From: Conchocele bisecta
Lineage: Eukaryota; Mollusca; Bivalvia; Lucinida; Thyasiridae
Direction of reading: 5' to 3'
Length of the DNA stretch: 64,000 bases
Assembly (NCBI GenBank): GCA_029237695.1
Contig: CM055274.1
Coordinates: 65,717,484-65,781,483 of the forward strand
This document shows, in pieces, positions 1-11,270 of the stretch. The notes under the pieces are model-generated. The model was not told the origin of the DNA and searched no databases. It was given only the letters and a program-made list of their open reading frames with translations. The number at the start of each line of letters is the position of its first letter. Within the stretch, counting starts at the first letter, position 1. A program made the position numbers and the translations under genes.

Positions 1-643
1 ACGAATTAATAAAAAAAAGTCATGTCCTCTGCGGGGCTCCGTACCAAATGTACATTTCGAGGAGGGATTCATATTGTCAACTATACTAAACTAAATCACG
101 AACGCAGTCCACAATTTCTACATATCTTATATTTTATTTTCTACACACATCCATCGCTATATAACGTAGAGATGTATGGTGTCATTATTTGTATGAATTA
201 TTTACATTCTCTTACTTTCCTATTTATTGTCATCATCGTAATTATTTTCGTCACTCTTTGTCTATTTATTGTTCGTTGTTTCTTACAAATGGAAAAATTT
301 GTGTTTTATACACGTGGTATTTATACGTCCAATCCATCTATTTTATGTTTCTGTCTCTTGTGTTAATATTCTCTCTGACATTATGCACGTGTGTGCATTC
401 GTATTCACATCTGTCGGAATGTTGTTGGTTCGTCTTTGGAATCTTTGTTCCGTCAAACATCCGGCACCTGTGTCCTGGTTTATCTGTTCACGGTTTCTTG
501 TGTGACAGTGGTATATAATCACTTGTTGAATATTTGATGAAATTACGACTGTTCTTCCGCGGACAAATGTTCCTTTGTTCTGTTCATGTTTTCAGCTGAT
601 ACGTTTGCAGTTGATTTGCCAACTCGTCAATAAATATATGTAC

Positions 644-670
<27 letters not shown>
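1..670 (+). pseudogene. 3' end of a polyadenylated retrocopy
   Basis: An AATAAA signal at 629-634 lies about 10 bases upstream of an uninterrupted run of 27 A (644-670), followed by unrelated AT-rich DNA. This order (signal, short gap, genomic A-tract) is the mark of a reverse-transcribed, polyadenylated RNA. The stretch upstream has only short overlapping frames (up to 114 codons) that match nothing I recognise, so it is probably 3' untranslated sequence of a processed pseudogene or the tail of a non-LTR element. The 5' end lies outside the window, so the target duplication cannot be checked. Confidence 0.5.
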
Positions 671-674
<4 letters not shown>

Positions 675-1271
675 TATATGGTTACTAATGTGGCATTTTT
701 ATGTACCTTCAAATGATATCTTGATCGGCACGTGCGTTTTGCTTAAGATAAAAGGTAAATACATGTACTATGGCAAATCATACATGTTGTCTAATACATT
801 TTACATCAATGTATTGTATATTGCATTGCAAATAATGGTATTCTCCTTGTTTCCATGAGAAAGCGACATTTGCCGACGATATGATGCGCCATCTGCATCG
901 CCATTTTCAGTGTTTGTTTTCTTTCTCGTCCTGGGGCCCATTTCACTAACGAACTAAGCAAGTACTTTTGTCATAAGTTATAGCTTAAGTCCAGAGTACG
1001 TGCTTAGTCCGTTTCACAAAACATCATAGCAAGAACGACAATCGAAATTTACGATGGAAAACTAAGACAGGTAGCTAGCAGTCTTAAGTTATAACTTAAA
1101 TATTTAAGTCGGAACTTATGAAATAAGCAAATATGGATGCCCCCATTTGAGCCGAGGTGGAGAAAACAATTCACTGACAGCAGGTAAATGTTCAGTTCAT
1201 ACGTACTATTTTAGCAATTATCTGCCATATAAACCATATATGCTTACATATAGATAGCCACACCTTTGCTA
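671..1271. other. Intergenic, with a possible small MITE-like repeat
   Basis: No reading frame of interest. Bases ~930-1130 carry a GGGCCCATTTCAC motif and several inverted copies of the hexamer CTTAAG embedded in TTATAGCTTAAGT / ACTTAAGTTATAACTTAA-like stretches. These could form a folded structure typical of small non-autonomous DNA elements. No clear terminal repeats or target duplication were found, so the call is weak. Confidence 0.25.
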
Positions 1272-1273
1272 TA

Positions 1274-1297
1274 CTCAACAAAACTAGAAACGTCCCT
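1274..1297 (+). repeat. Left terminal inverted repeat of the Tc1 element
   Basis: 24 bp, matching the reverse complement of 2829-2852 at 22 positions. A TA dinucleotide lies directly outside (1272-1273). Confidence 0.9.
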
Positions 1298-1575
1298 GTT
1301 TTATAGCCGGTGTAGCTCTGTCTATGTATGTACCACATGTTCAAAGTACATGTATTTTAAACCGTGGCGATGTTCAGAATACGATCGTGTAGAGTTTAGC
1401 CGATACACACGGTTTACATAGCGGCCAGTGACCGGAACGTTGATTTCCACTTTTTGCACGTGCACGCTATACTTGTCATCGATAAGGTGATTCAGTTCAT
1501 GTCGTACCATTCATGCGATAGGGGCTATTCGGAAAATTAAAAAACTTTTTTAATTTTTCCCTCCCTGTTTTCGAT

Positions 1576-2580
1576 ATGCCACGGCTTTCCGAAAACGAGC
1601 GAAATCAGGCAATTGGGATGCTTGCGGGTGGGATGGCCGCCAGGGCGGTCGCGCCTCGGTTTGGTTGCTGTCGGAAGGCGATTGATCGTCTTGCAGCCCG
1701 GTACCAGCAGACTGGGGCTGTTCACGACCGGCAGCGACCTGGTAGGCCTCGTGTAACGACGGCTAGAGCCGATCGTTACATTACGTTGACGCACTTACGT
1801 CAACGTCGATTGGCAGCCACAGTCACTGCTAGGCGATACGGTGTCTCAGGGCAGACCATTCGCAACCGGTTACGTCGTAACGCCCAACCAATCCGGGCAC
1901 GCCGCCCGTACACTGGTCAGATAATGACCCAACGTCACGGTGCTGCCAGACTGTTATGGGCGCTACGTCATCTGAACTGGAGAAGGGCTGACTGGAACCG
2001 AGTTTTGTTCACCGATGAATCTCGGTTCACAGTTAGTCATGCTGACGGAAGATTACGGGTATACAGGCGTAAAAATGAAAGATTCACCGATTGTTGCATT
2101 GTTGAGAAGAACAGGTTTGGGGGAGGGAGCGTAATGGTCTGGGGTGGGATCATGGGAAACCGGAAGACAGATTTGGTTGTTGTACAGGGCAACATCAATG
2201 CACAACGTTATGTTGCAGATGTGCTAAATGCACATGCTTTACCATTTATCCGTCAGCATGGTCCTGGTGTGACATTGATGCACGACAATGCCCGCCCTCA
2301 CGTAGCCAGGGTCACCACTCAATACTTACAGCAAAACAACGTCGACGTCATGCCATGGCCCGCGGTCTCCCCGGATCTCAATCCCATTGAGCACATATGG
2401 GATGAGCTGGGCCGCAAAGCACGAGCTAACCATCAGATTGACAATGTTCGCGATCTTACACGGGCGTTACAACGGGAATGGAGGAATTTGCCCAACGCAC
2501 TGGTATTGCGTTACGTCACGTCGATGCGGCGTAGGATCACTGCATGGATTCATGCAAATGGTGGCCACACTCGGTACTAA
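1576..2580 (+). CDS. Tc1-like transposase, DD34E
   Basis: A 334-residue protein that would bind the element's inverted repeats and catalyse cut-and-paste transposition in the nucleus. The N-terminal ~110 residues form the paired-like helix-turn-helix region, with a basic PGRPR AT-hook-type linker near residue 56. The catalytic domain shows FTDESRF (first Asp), MHDNARPH (second Asp) and SPDLNPIEHIWDE (Glu). There are 34 residues between the second Asp and the Glu, the Tc1 spacing. Length is normal for the family (about 340) and there is no frameshift or stop. The ATG at 1576 is the first in frame and follows an AT-rich leader. A second frame at 2387-2593 is only a shadow. Confidence 0.95.
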   Translation: MPRLSENERNQAIGMLAGGMAARAVAPRFGCCRKAIDRLAARYQQTGAVHDRQRPGRPRVTTARADRYITLTHLRQRRLAATVTARRYGVSGQTIRNRLRRNAQPIRARRPYTGQIMTQRHGAARLLWALRHLNWRRADWNRVLFTDESRFTVSHADGRLRVYRRKNERFTDCCIVEKNRFGGGSVMVWGGIMGNRKTDLVVVQGNINAQRYVADVLNAHALPFIRQHGPGVTLMHDNARPHVARVTTQYLQQNNVDVMPWPAVSPDLNPIEHIWDELGRKARANHQIDNVRDLTRALQREWRNLPNALVLRYVTSMRRRITAWIHANGGHTRY

Positions 2581-2828
2581 CGAGATTTACTGAATTTGCC
2601 ACATTACTTATTGAAATTCCATCTCTAAACATTAAGTAACACATTTCTGTGTTTTTGTGATTTTTGATTTTGACCCCTACCGCCCTTGGCCGGTTATCTC
2701 TCGAATATTTAACAAGATATCCAAATGCAATTTATTGGCTTTGATACAGAAATGAATGAACTTGTTTTTCCATTTTGATTTTTAAAAGTAACCCTTTTGG
2801 TTTTTGATGAATCTTTCCTTAAACATGG

Positions 2829-2852
2829 AGGGACGTTTCTAGTTTTGCTCAG
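2829..2852 (-). repeat. Right terminal inverted repeat of the Tc1 element
   Basis: Inverted partner of 1274-1297, followed by the TA duplication at 2853-2854. Confidence 0.9.
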
Positions 2853-2994
2853 TATAGTTACTTGTGTATTGCTATTTGTGATGTAGGTCATTTCGTTACC
2901 AGTATTCGTTATGCCCAGTTATCGACAACATTTACAACCACTGTAGATCCAGATGAGCCGGCTCGTAACGAACCATCTGTATGCTGTACATGTA

Positions 2995-3076
2995 TGTCTG
3001 TTTGTCGGTTGGTGTCAGTCAGTTGGTCGGTATCAGTTGGTCGGTACTGGTTGGTCGGTCGGTCGGTCGGTCGGTC
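2995..3076 (+). repeat. GGTC/GGTY simple repeat
   Basis: Degenerate GGTY-rich stretch ending in six perfect GGTC units at 3053-3076. The open frames across it come from the repeat. Confidence 0.85.
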
Positions 3077-3138
3077 TGTGTTTCGTTTCTGATAAGGAGA
3101 TACCTTGTTTTCAGACTAGATGGAGAAACCCCATTACC

Positions 3139-3183
3139 GGGGTAACAAAAACCGTTGACGTACGCGCCGGTTTTTGTAACCCC
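3139..3183. repeat. Short inverted repeat (hairpin)
   Basis: Arms GGGGTAACAAAAACCG and CGGTTTTTGTAACCCC pair with one mismatch around a 13-base loop. The words GGGGTTAACAAAAACCG and AAAAACCGTTGACAG recur at about 3332-3371, so this is a small local family rather than one hairpin. No function is assignable. The rest of 3184-3490 holds nothing recognisable. Confidence 0.6.
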
Positions 3184-3493
3184 AAATATTAATATTGCGA
3201 TACATGAAATATGATTGCTTCAAACATTAAATACAGTATGTTTGTGTCTGATCCGTTCATGGTTCTGTACTCTGTATTTCTTTTTTCAACCTTTTCGAGT
3301 GACAGAAAATGTAATGACATTTCACGGCCTGGGGTTAACAAAAACCGGGACTTACAAAAACCGTTGACAGTCACATACATGTATTAGCATTACGCAATGC
3401 CCCTCCCTTTTAAGCTCTATCTCAACATCATTTTACGAACTTTCTATGCCTTTTCAACATGATGTCAGTCACGACTTAAATTTACACCATTTT

Positions 3494-5370
3494 AACTGAA
3501 CCATTTTAATCATCACAGAAACCATTTTAATGCTGTACTGAACCATTTTAATAATCACAGAAACCATTTTAATGCTGAACTGAACCATTTTAATGCTGAA
3601 CTGAGCCATTTTAATCATCACAGAAACCATTTAAATGCTGAACTGAACCATCTTCATGCTGAACTGAACCATTTTAGTCATCACAGAAACCATTTTAATG
3701 CTGAACTGAACCATTTTAATCATCACAGAAACCATTTTAATGATGAACTGAACTATTGTATCGCTGAACTGAACTATTTTAATAATTACAGAAACCATTT
3801 TAATGCTGAACTGAACCATTTTAATGCTGAACTGAACTATTTTAATAATTACAGAAACAATTTTAATGCTGAACTGAACCATTTTAATGCTCATCACAGA
3901 AACCATTTTAATGCTGAACTGAACCACTTTAATGCTGAACTGAACTATTTTAATAATCACAGAAACCATTTAAATGCTGAACTGAACCATTTTAATGCTG
4001 AACTGAACCATTTTAATGCTGAACTGAACCATTTTAATGCTGAACTGAACCATTTTAGTCATCACAGAAACCATTTTAATGCTGAACTGAACCATTTTAG
4101 TCATCACAGAAACCATTTTAATGCTGAACTGAACCATTTTAATCATCACAGAAACCATTTTAATGCTGAACTGACCCACTTTAATGCTGAATTGAATCAT
4201 TTTAATAATCACAGAAACCATTTAAATGCTAAACTAAACCATTTTAATGCTGAACATCACAGAAACCATTTAAATGCTAAACTGAACCATTTTAATGCTG
4301 AACTGAACCATTTTAAGGCTGAACTGAACCATTTTAATGCTGAACTGAACCATTTTAATGCTGAACGTACTGAACCATTTTAATAATCACAGAAACCATT
4401 TTAATGCTGAACTGAACCATTTTAATTATCACAGAAACAATTTTAATGCTTTACATACTGAACCATTTTAATAATCACAGAAACCATTTTAATGCTGAAC
4501 TGAACCATTTTAATAATCACAGAAACCATTTTAATGCTGAACTGAACCATTTTAATTATCACAGAAACCATTTTAATGCTGAACTGAACCATTTTAATCA
4601 TCACTGAAACCATTTTAATGCTGAACTGAACCATTTTAATGCTGAACTGAACCATTTTAGTCATCACAGAAACCATTTTAATGCTGAACTGAACCATTTT
4701 AATGCTGAACTGAACCATTTTAGTCATCACAGAAACCATTTTAATGCTGAACTGAACCATTTAAATGCTAAACTGAACCATTTTAATGCTGAACTGAACC
4801 ATTTTAGTCATCACAGAAACCATTTTAATGCCGAACTGAACCATTTTAATCATCACAGAAACCATTGCTGAACTGAACCACTTTAATGCTGAATGGAATC
4901 ATTTTAATCATCACAGAAACCATTTAAATGCTAAACTGAACCATTTTAATGCTGAACTGAACCATTTTAATGCTGAACTGAACCACTTTAATGCTGAACT
5001 GAACCACTTTAATGTTGAACTGAACCATTTTAATAATCACAGAAACCATTTAAATGCTGAACTGAACCACTTTAATACTGAACTGAACCATTTTAATAAT
5101 CACAGAAACCATTTAAATGCTGAACTGAACCATTTCAATGCTGAACAGAACCATTTTAATTATCACACAAACCATTTTAATGCTGAACTGAACCATTTTA
5201 ATCATCACATAAACCATTTTAATGCTGAACTGAACCATTTGAATCATCACAGAAACCATTTTAATGCTGAACTGAACCATTTGAATGCTGAACTGAACCA
5301 TTTTAATCACCACAGAAACTATTTTAATGTTGAACTGAATCACTTTAATGCTGAACTGAACCATTTTAAC
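3494..5370 (+). repeat. 21-bp minisatellite array A1
   Basis: About 90 tandem units of 21 bp in two forms, AACCATTTTAATGCTGAACTG-like and AACCATTTTAATCATCACAGA-like, mixed irregularly, often alternating. Because the unit is a multiple of three and lacks stops in several frames, both strands show long spurious frames (NHFNAEL repeats on plus, MVQFSIK repeats on minus). It runs directly into the 121-bp array at about 5370. Confidence 0.95.
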
Positions 5371-7852
5371 ATTTTGAGCTAGGCTGGTTTCGAGAAGTTT
5401 TTTCATAACGACTATTTTTCCATGAACTGTCCAAAATCGGTTCACGAGAAAAGGAACCTTATGAAATATTCATATTGAAACCTGCATAGCTCATTTTGAG
5501 CTAGGCTGGTTTCGAGAATTTTTTATATAAGGTCTGTTTTTCCATGAATTGTGATGTGGCGGTTCAAAAGAAAAGGAACCTGATGCAATTTTCAAATTGA
5601 GACCAGCATAGCTCATTTTGAGCTAAGCTGGTTTCGAGAAAAAAATTCATAAGTTCTGTTTTCCCAGGAACTGTCCGGCATCGGTTCACGAGAAAAGGAA
5701 CCTTATGAAATTTTCAAATTGAGACCAGCATAGCTCATTTTTATCAAGGCTGGTTTCGAGAAAAAAATTAATATGTTGTTTTCCCATGAACTGTCCGGCA
5801 TCGGTTTACGAGAAAAGGAACCTTATGAAATGTTCAAATAGAAACCAGCATAGCTCATTTTGAGCTAGGCTGGTTTAGAGAATTATTTTTCATAAGGTCT
5901 GTTTTCCCATGAATTGTTCGGCGTCGTTTCACGAGAAAATGAACATTATGTAATGTTCAAATTTAAACCAGCATAGGCTATGTTGAGCTAGGCTGGTTTC
6001 GAGATTTGTTTTCATAAGGTCTGTTTTCCCATGAACTGTCCGGCATCGGTTGACGAGAAAAGGAACCTTATGAAATTTTCAAATTGAGACCATCCTAGCT
6101 CATTTTTAGCTAGGCTGGTTTCGAGAACAAAATTAATAAGTTCTGTTTTCCCAAGAACTGCCCGGCATCGGTTCACGAGAAAGGGAACCTTATGATATTT
6201 TCAAATTGAAAACAGCGTAGCTCATTTTCAGCTAGGCTGGTTTCAAGAAGTTTTTTCATAACGACTATTTTTCCATGAACTGTCCGAAATCGGTTCACGA
6301 GAAAAGTAACCTTATGAAATATTCATATTTAAATCTGCATAGCTCATTTTGAGCTAGGCTGGTTTCGAGAATTTTTTACATAAGGTCTGTTTTTCCATGA
6401 ATTGTGGTGTGGCGGTTCACAAGAAAAGGAACCTGATGCAATTTTCAAATTGAGACCAGCATAGCTCATTTTGAGCTAAGCTGGTTTTAAGAAAAAAAAT
6501 CATAAGTTCTGTTTTCCCATGAACTGTCCGGCATCGGTTCACGAGAAAAGGAACCTGATTCAATTTTCCAATTGAGACCAGCATAGCTCATTTTGAGCTA
6601 AGCTGGATTCGAGAAAAAAATTAATAAGTTCTGTTTTCCCATGAACTGCCCGGCATCGGTTCACGAGAAAGGGAACCTTATGAAATTTTCAAATTGAAAA
6701 CAGCATAGCTCATTTTGAGCTAGGCTGGTATAAAGAATTATTTTTCATAAGGTCTGTTTTCCCATGAATTGTGCGGCGTCGTTTCACGAGAAAAAAAATA
6801 TTTTTCATAAGGTCTGTTTTCCCATGAATTGTGCGGCGTCGTTTCACGAGAAAATTAACATTATCAAATGTTCAAATTGAAACCAGCATAGGCCATTTTG
6901 AGCTAGGCTGGTTTCGAGATTTTTTTCATAAGGTCTGTTTTCCCATGAAATCTCCAACATCGGTTCACGAGAAAGGGAACCTTATGAAATGTTCAAATTG
7001 AAAACAGCATAGCTCATTTTTAGCTAGGCTGGTTTCGAGATTTTTTTTTTAATAAGTTCTGTTTTCCCATGAACTGTCCGGCATCGGTTTACGAGAAAAG
7101 GAACCTTATGAAATGTTAAAATTATAAACAGCATAGCTCAATTTGAGCTATGCTGGTTTCTAGAATTTTTTTCATAAGGTCTGTTTTGCCATGAATTGTA
7201 TGGCGTCGGTTCACGAGAAAACGAACCTTATGAAATTTTCAAATTAAAATCAGCATAGGTCATTCTGAGCTAGGCTGGTTTCAATATTTTTTTTCATTAG
7301 ATCTGTTTTCCCATGAATTGTCCATTGGCGGTTCACGAGAAAAGGAACCTTCTGCAATTTTCAAAGTGAAACCAGCATAGCTAGTTTTCAGCTAGGCTGG
7401 TTTAGAGAATCATTTTTAATAAGGTCTGTTTTCCCATGAATTGTCCGGCATCGTTTCACAAGAAAATGAACATTATGAAATGTTCAAATTGAAACCAGCA
7501 TAGGCTATTTTGAGCTAGACTGGTTTCGAGTAAGATATTCATAAGGTCTGTTTTCCCATGAACTGTCCGGCATCGGATCACGAGAAAAGGAACCTTATGA
7601 AATTTTCAAATTCGGACCAGCATAGCTCATTTTTAGCTAGGCTGGTTTGGAGTAAGAAATTCATAAGGTCTGTTTTCCCATGAACTGTCCGGCATCGGAT
7701 CACGAGAAAAGGAACCTTATGAAATTTTCAAATTGAAAACAGCATAGCTCATTTTGAAGTTTTTTCATAACGACTATTTTTCCATGAACTGTCCGAAATC
7801 GGTTCACGAGAAAAGGAACCTTATGAAATATTCATATTGAAACCTGCATAGC
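5371..7852 (+). repeat. ~121-bp satellite array B1
   Basis: About 20 head-to-tail units of roughly 115-125 bp. Each contains a palindromic core (CAGCATAGCTCA ... TGAGCTAGGCTG), then CATAAGGTCTGTTTTCCCAT, then a GGCATCGGTTCACGAGAA-type segment and GAACCTTATGAAATTTTC. Some units are truncated, for example near 6790-6840 and 7755. Variant units recur in the same order, which indicates higher-order organisation. No coding potential. Confidence 0.93.
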
Positions 7853-8851
7853 CCCAGGTCAGGTTATTCTAGTATGGACCTGGCAGTTGTGGCCCCTGAT
7901 CAGGTTATTCTAGTATAGACCTGGCAGGTGTGGCTCCAGATCAGGTTATTCTAGTATGGACCTGGCAGTTGTGGCCCCATATCAGGTTATTCTAGTATGG
8001 ACCTGGCAGGTCTGGTCCCAGGTAAGGTTATTCTAGTATGGACATGGCATGTGTGGCCTCAGGTCAGGTTATTCTAGTATGTACATGGCAGTCGTGGCCC
8101 CATATCAGGTTATTCTTGTATTGACCTGTCAGGTGTGACCCCCAGGTGAGGTTATTCTAGTATCGACCAGGAAGTTGTGGCCCCAGATCAGGTTATTCTA
8201 GTATGGACCTGACATGTGTGGCCCCGGATCAGTTTATTCTAGTATGGACCATGCAGTTCTGGCCCCAGATCAGGTTATTCTAGTATAGACCTGGCAGGTG
8301 TGGCCCCAGGTCAGGTTATTCTAGTATGGAACTGGCAGGTGTGGCACCAGGTCAGGTAATTCTAGTATGGAAATGACAGGTGTACACTCAGGTCAGGTTA
8401 TTCTATTATAGACCTGCCAGGTGTGGTCCCATGTCAGGTTATTCTAGTATGGACATGGCAGGTGTGGTCCCATGTAATGTTATTCTAGTATGGACCTGGC
8501 AGGTGTGGACCCAGGTCAGGTTATTCTAGTATGGAACTGGCATGTGTGGCCCCAGGTCAGGTTTTTCTACTATTGACCTGGCAGTTGTGGCCCCAGATCA
8601 GGTTATTCTAGTATAGACCTGGCAGGTGTGGTCCCTGGTCCGGTTATTCCAGTATGGACCAGGCAGTTGTGGCCCCAGGTCAGGTTATTCTAGTATGGAC
8701 CTGGCAGTTGTGGCCCCAGATCAGGTTATTCTAGTATGGACCTGGCAGGTGTGGCCCCATGTCAGGTTATTCTAGTATGGACCTGGCAGGTGTGGTCCCT
8801 GGTCCGGTTATTCCAGTATGGACCTCTCAGGTGTGGCCCCAGGTCATGTTA
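7853..8851 (+). repeat. 41-bp minisatellite array C, left part
   Basis: Tandem 41-bp units of the form GGTCAGGTTATTCTAGTATG followed by GACCTGGCAGGTGTGGCCCCA, with point variants. The array is interrupted at 8851 by the Helitron-like element and resumes at 11718 in phase. Confidence 0.95.
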
Positions 8852-8929
8852 TTGTATCCCCTGGACTCCGTCGGGGGATACTATGGATTTGACAGCGCGC
8901 CGCGTCCGCGTCCGCGTCCGCCGCAGACA

Positions 8930-9400
8930 CTTCTTGTCCGGAGCATAACTCTTTGGAACACCCTTTGGAATATTTTAATGAAACTTCACACATGCATAGA
9001 CCACGACCCGAAGGTGTGTCGCGCACAAGAATGACAACTCTTGCATAGCTAATTTTTTAGTTATCTCCGTTTTTTGTTTCGCGCACTGATTGACCATAAC
9101 TCGACCACCCTTTGGAATATTTTTATGAAACTTCACACATTCAATTAGACCACGAACCGAAGGTGTGTCGTGCACAAGAATGACAACTCTTGCATAGCTA
9201 ATTTTTGAGTTATCTCCGTTTTTTGTTTTCGCGCACTGATTTCCTGTCCGGAGCATAACTCGACCACCCTTTGGAATATTTTCCTGAAACTTCACACATG
9301 CATAGACCACGACCCGGAGGTGTGTAGCGCACAAGAATGACAACTCTTGCGTAGCTAATTTTTGAGTTATCTCCCTTTTTTTTTTTGCGCACTCTACAAA
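8930..9400 (+). repeat. Internal tandem repeat of the Helitron-like element (~175 bp units)
   Basis: Three units, each containing CTTTGGAATATTTT, GAAACTTCACACATGCATAG, ACGACCCGAAGGTGTGTCG and ACAAGAATGACAACTCTTGC, ending in TTATCTCCCTTTTT. Further units lie at 11335-11650 in this copy and at 54247-54616 in copy 2. Confidence 0.85.
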
Positions 9401-9499
9401 CTGGACAATAATGCATGAAGACCCGTTTTCTCGTCCGCTCTGTACACCTTTTCTGGTGTGCTCTGTACACCTTACCTGTAGAGAGAACAATAGAAACTG

Positions 9500-10400
9500 G
9501 GAGAACCATTCACCTGTCCATGTGCTGCATGTGCTAGCATGTGCAAATGTCCAGTCTTGACCACAGGTAATTTATACAGGTAAATTACTTCATTGGATAC
9601 TACATTTCCGTAAACTGTGTTGAAAATATTGTGGCATTATGTGGACCTGTGCAGATATATGTAGATAAATATAGGACTATTAAACAAAAATTCTGGGCTC
9701 CAGTAGCAAGCATTATTATTTTTAAACTTTTTTTTTCCATTTTTTTTTTCATTTTTTTTTTCAAATTCTTTTTCAATTTTTGTCTAGTAGCATAAGGTCG
9801 TAAGTGCTATATACAGACTATTCACCTGTGCATGTGCTAGCATGTGCAACTGACCACTGACCACTGACCACTTACAGGTAATTTATACAGGTAAATGATT
9901 ATATTACATTTCCGTAAACTGTGTTGAAAATATTGTGGCAATATGTGGACCTGTGTATATATGATATGTAGATAAATATAGGACTATTAAAAAACATTCT
10001 GGGTTCCAGTAGGGAGCATTATTCTTTTATTTTTTTTAAATTTAATTTTTTTTTTCCATTTTTTTTTTTATATTCTTTTTCATTTTTTTAACTGACCACT
10101 AACTTATTACAGGTAATTTATACAGGTACATTATTACATTTCCGTAAACTGTGTTGACAATATTGTGGCAGTATGTGGACCTGTGCAGATATATGTAGAT
10201 AAATATAGGACTACATGTATTAACAAAAATTCTGGGCTCCAGTAGCGAGCATTATTATTTTTAATTTTTTTGTATATTACATTTCCGTAAACTGTGTTGA
10301 AAATATTGTGGCATTATGTGGACCTGTGCAGATATATGTAGATAAACATAGGAATATTAAAAAAAAAAAAATCTGGGCTCCAGTAGCAAGCGTCAAGGCG
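9500..10400 (+). repeat. Internal repeat of the Helitron-like element (four partial units)
   Basis: The segment CATTTCCGTAAACTGTGTTG ... TGTGGACCTGTGCAGATATA ... CTGGGCTCCAGTAGCAAGC occurs four times (near 9606, 9910, 10139 and 10279), separated by T-rich runs and ACAGGTAATTTATACAGG motifs. A further unit is at about 63411 in copy 2. No coding potential. Confidence 0.85.
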
Positions 10401-10504
10401 AGACAAGGCGAGGCATCTGATTCCGCGGAATTCTTGTTTACTTATCTCCCTTTGTTGTTTCGTGCTCTGATTTTGTATCCAGAGCATAACTCGAACACAC
10501 TTTG

Positions 10505-11270
10505 GAATATTTTTATGCCCCACCACGATAGTGGAGGGGGCATTTAGTGTTACCCTTGTCCGTCCGTCCATCCGCACACACGAATGGGTACTTGTTGTAA
10601 GCGTACGGGGATCTTATTGGGTAGGGTTAGGATAGTGTTGGGTACTCTTGTTGGGTATTTTTATACAGTAAAAACCCAAAAAGTATTCATTCGTATGAAC
10701 GTGCGTCCCGTCCTCCCGTCCGTCCGTCCGTCCGTCACAAAACTTTAACACTCGGGTAAATGTCTCATAATTTCTTCATCCTTCGACCGATCTGCTTCAT
10801 ATTTCATATACGCATTGCTCTAATGGTCCTCTAGCGCCCTGTGCCAAATCCACGTTCGTCCTGCCCCCGCCAATCTCAGGGTCAAGGTCACATACTTGGT
10901 GCTTCAAAAACTTTAATGCTCAGGTAAATATCTTATACTTTTTCTTTCCATTCACTGATCAACTTCATATTTCATATACGCGTTGCTCTAATGGTCCTCT
11001 ACCGCCCTGTACCAAATCCACGTTCGTCCCGCCCCCGCCAAGCCCAGGGTTAATATCACATACTTACTGCTTCAAAAACTTTAACGCTCAGGTAAATATC
11101 TTATAATTTCTGTTTTCTTTCACGGATCAGCTTCATATTTCATATATGCATTGCTCTAATGGTCCTCTACCGCCTTGTGCCAAATCCACGTTCGTCATGC
11201 CCCCGCCAAGCCCAGGGTCAAGGTCACATACTTGGTGCTTCAAAAACTTTAACGCTCAGGTAAAAGAAAA
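10505..11270 (+). repeat. CCACCACGATAGTGG segment and three ~150-bp tandem units
   Basis: Begins with ATGCCCCACCACGATAGTGG and a CCGTCCGTCCGT run. Three units then follow with CTTTAACGCTCAGGTAAAT, CTTCATATTTCATATACGC, TTGCTCTAATGGTCCTCTA and GGGTCAAGGTCACATACTT. The first segment reappears at 63850-64000. Similar motifs are common dispersed repeats in molluscs as far as I recall. Confidence 0.8.

Larger units (their letters stand above)
1274..2852 (+). mobile_element. Complete Tc1-family DNA transposon
   Basis: A 1,579-bp element with 24-bp terminal inverted repeats at 1274-1297 and 2829-2852, starting CTCAACAAAACTAG and CTGAGCAAAACTAG (two mismatches). It is flanked by TA on both sides (1272-1273 and 2853-2854), the target duplication used by Tc1/mariner elements. 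It contains one uninterrupted transposase gene. Gene, ends and duplication are all intact by eye, so this copy could be recent and potentially active. Confidence 0.93.

Noticed and set aside
3631..5445. Minus-strand frames with MVQFSIK / MVSVMIK repeats
   Set aside because: Same explanation: 21-bp satellite A1 read in an open phase.
8975..9509. 171- and 99-codon minus frames with repeated LSFLCATHLRVVVYACVKF
   Set aside because: Shadow of the ~175-bp repeat inside the Helitron-like element. The same frame recurs wherever the repeat occurs (54169-54576).
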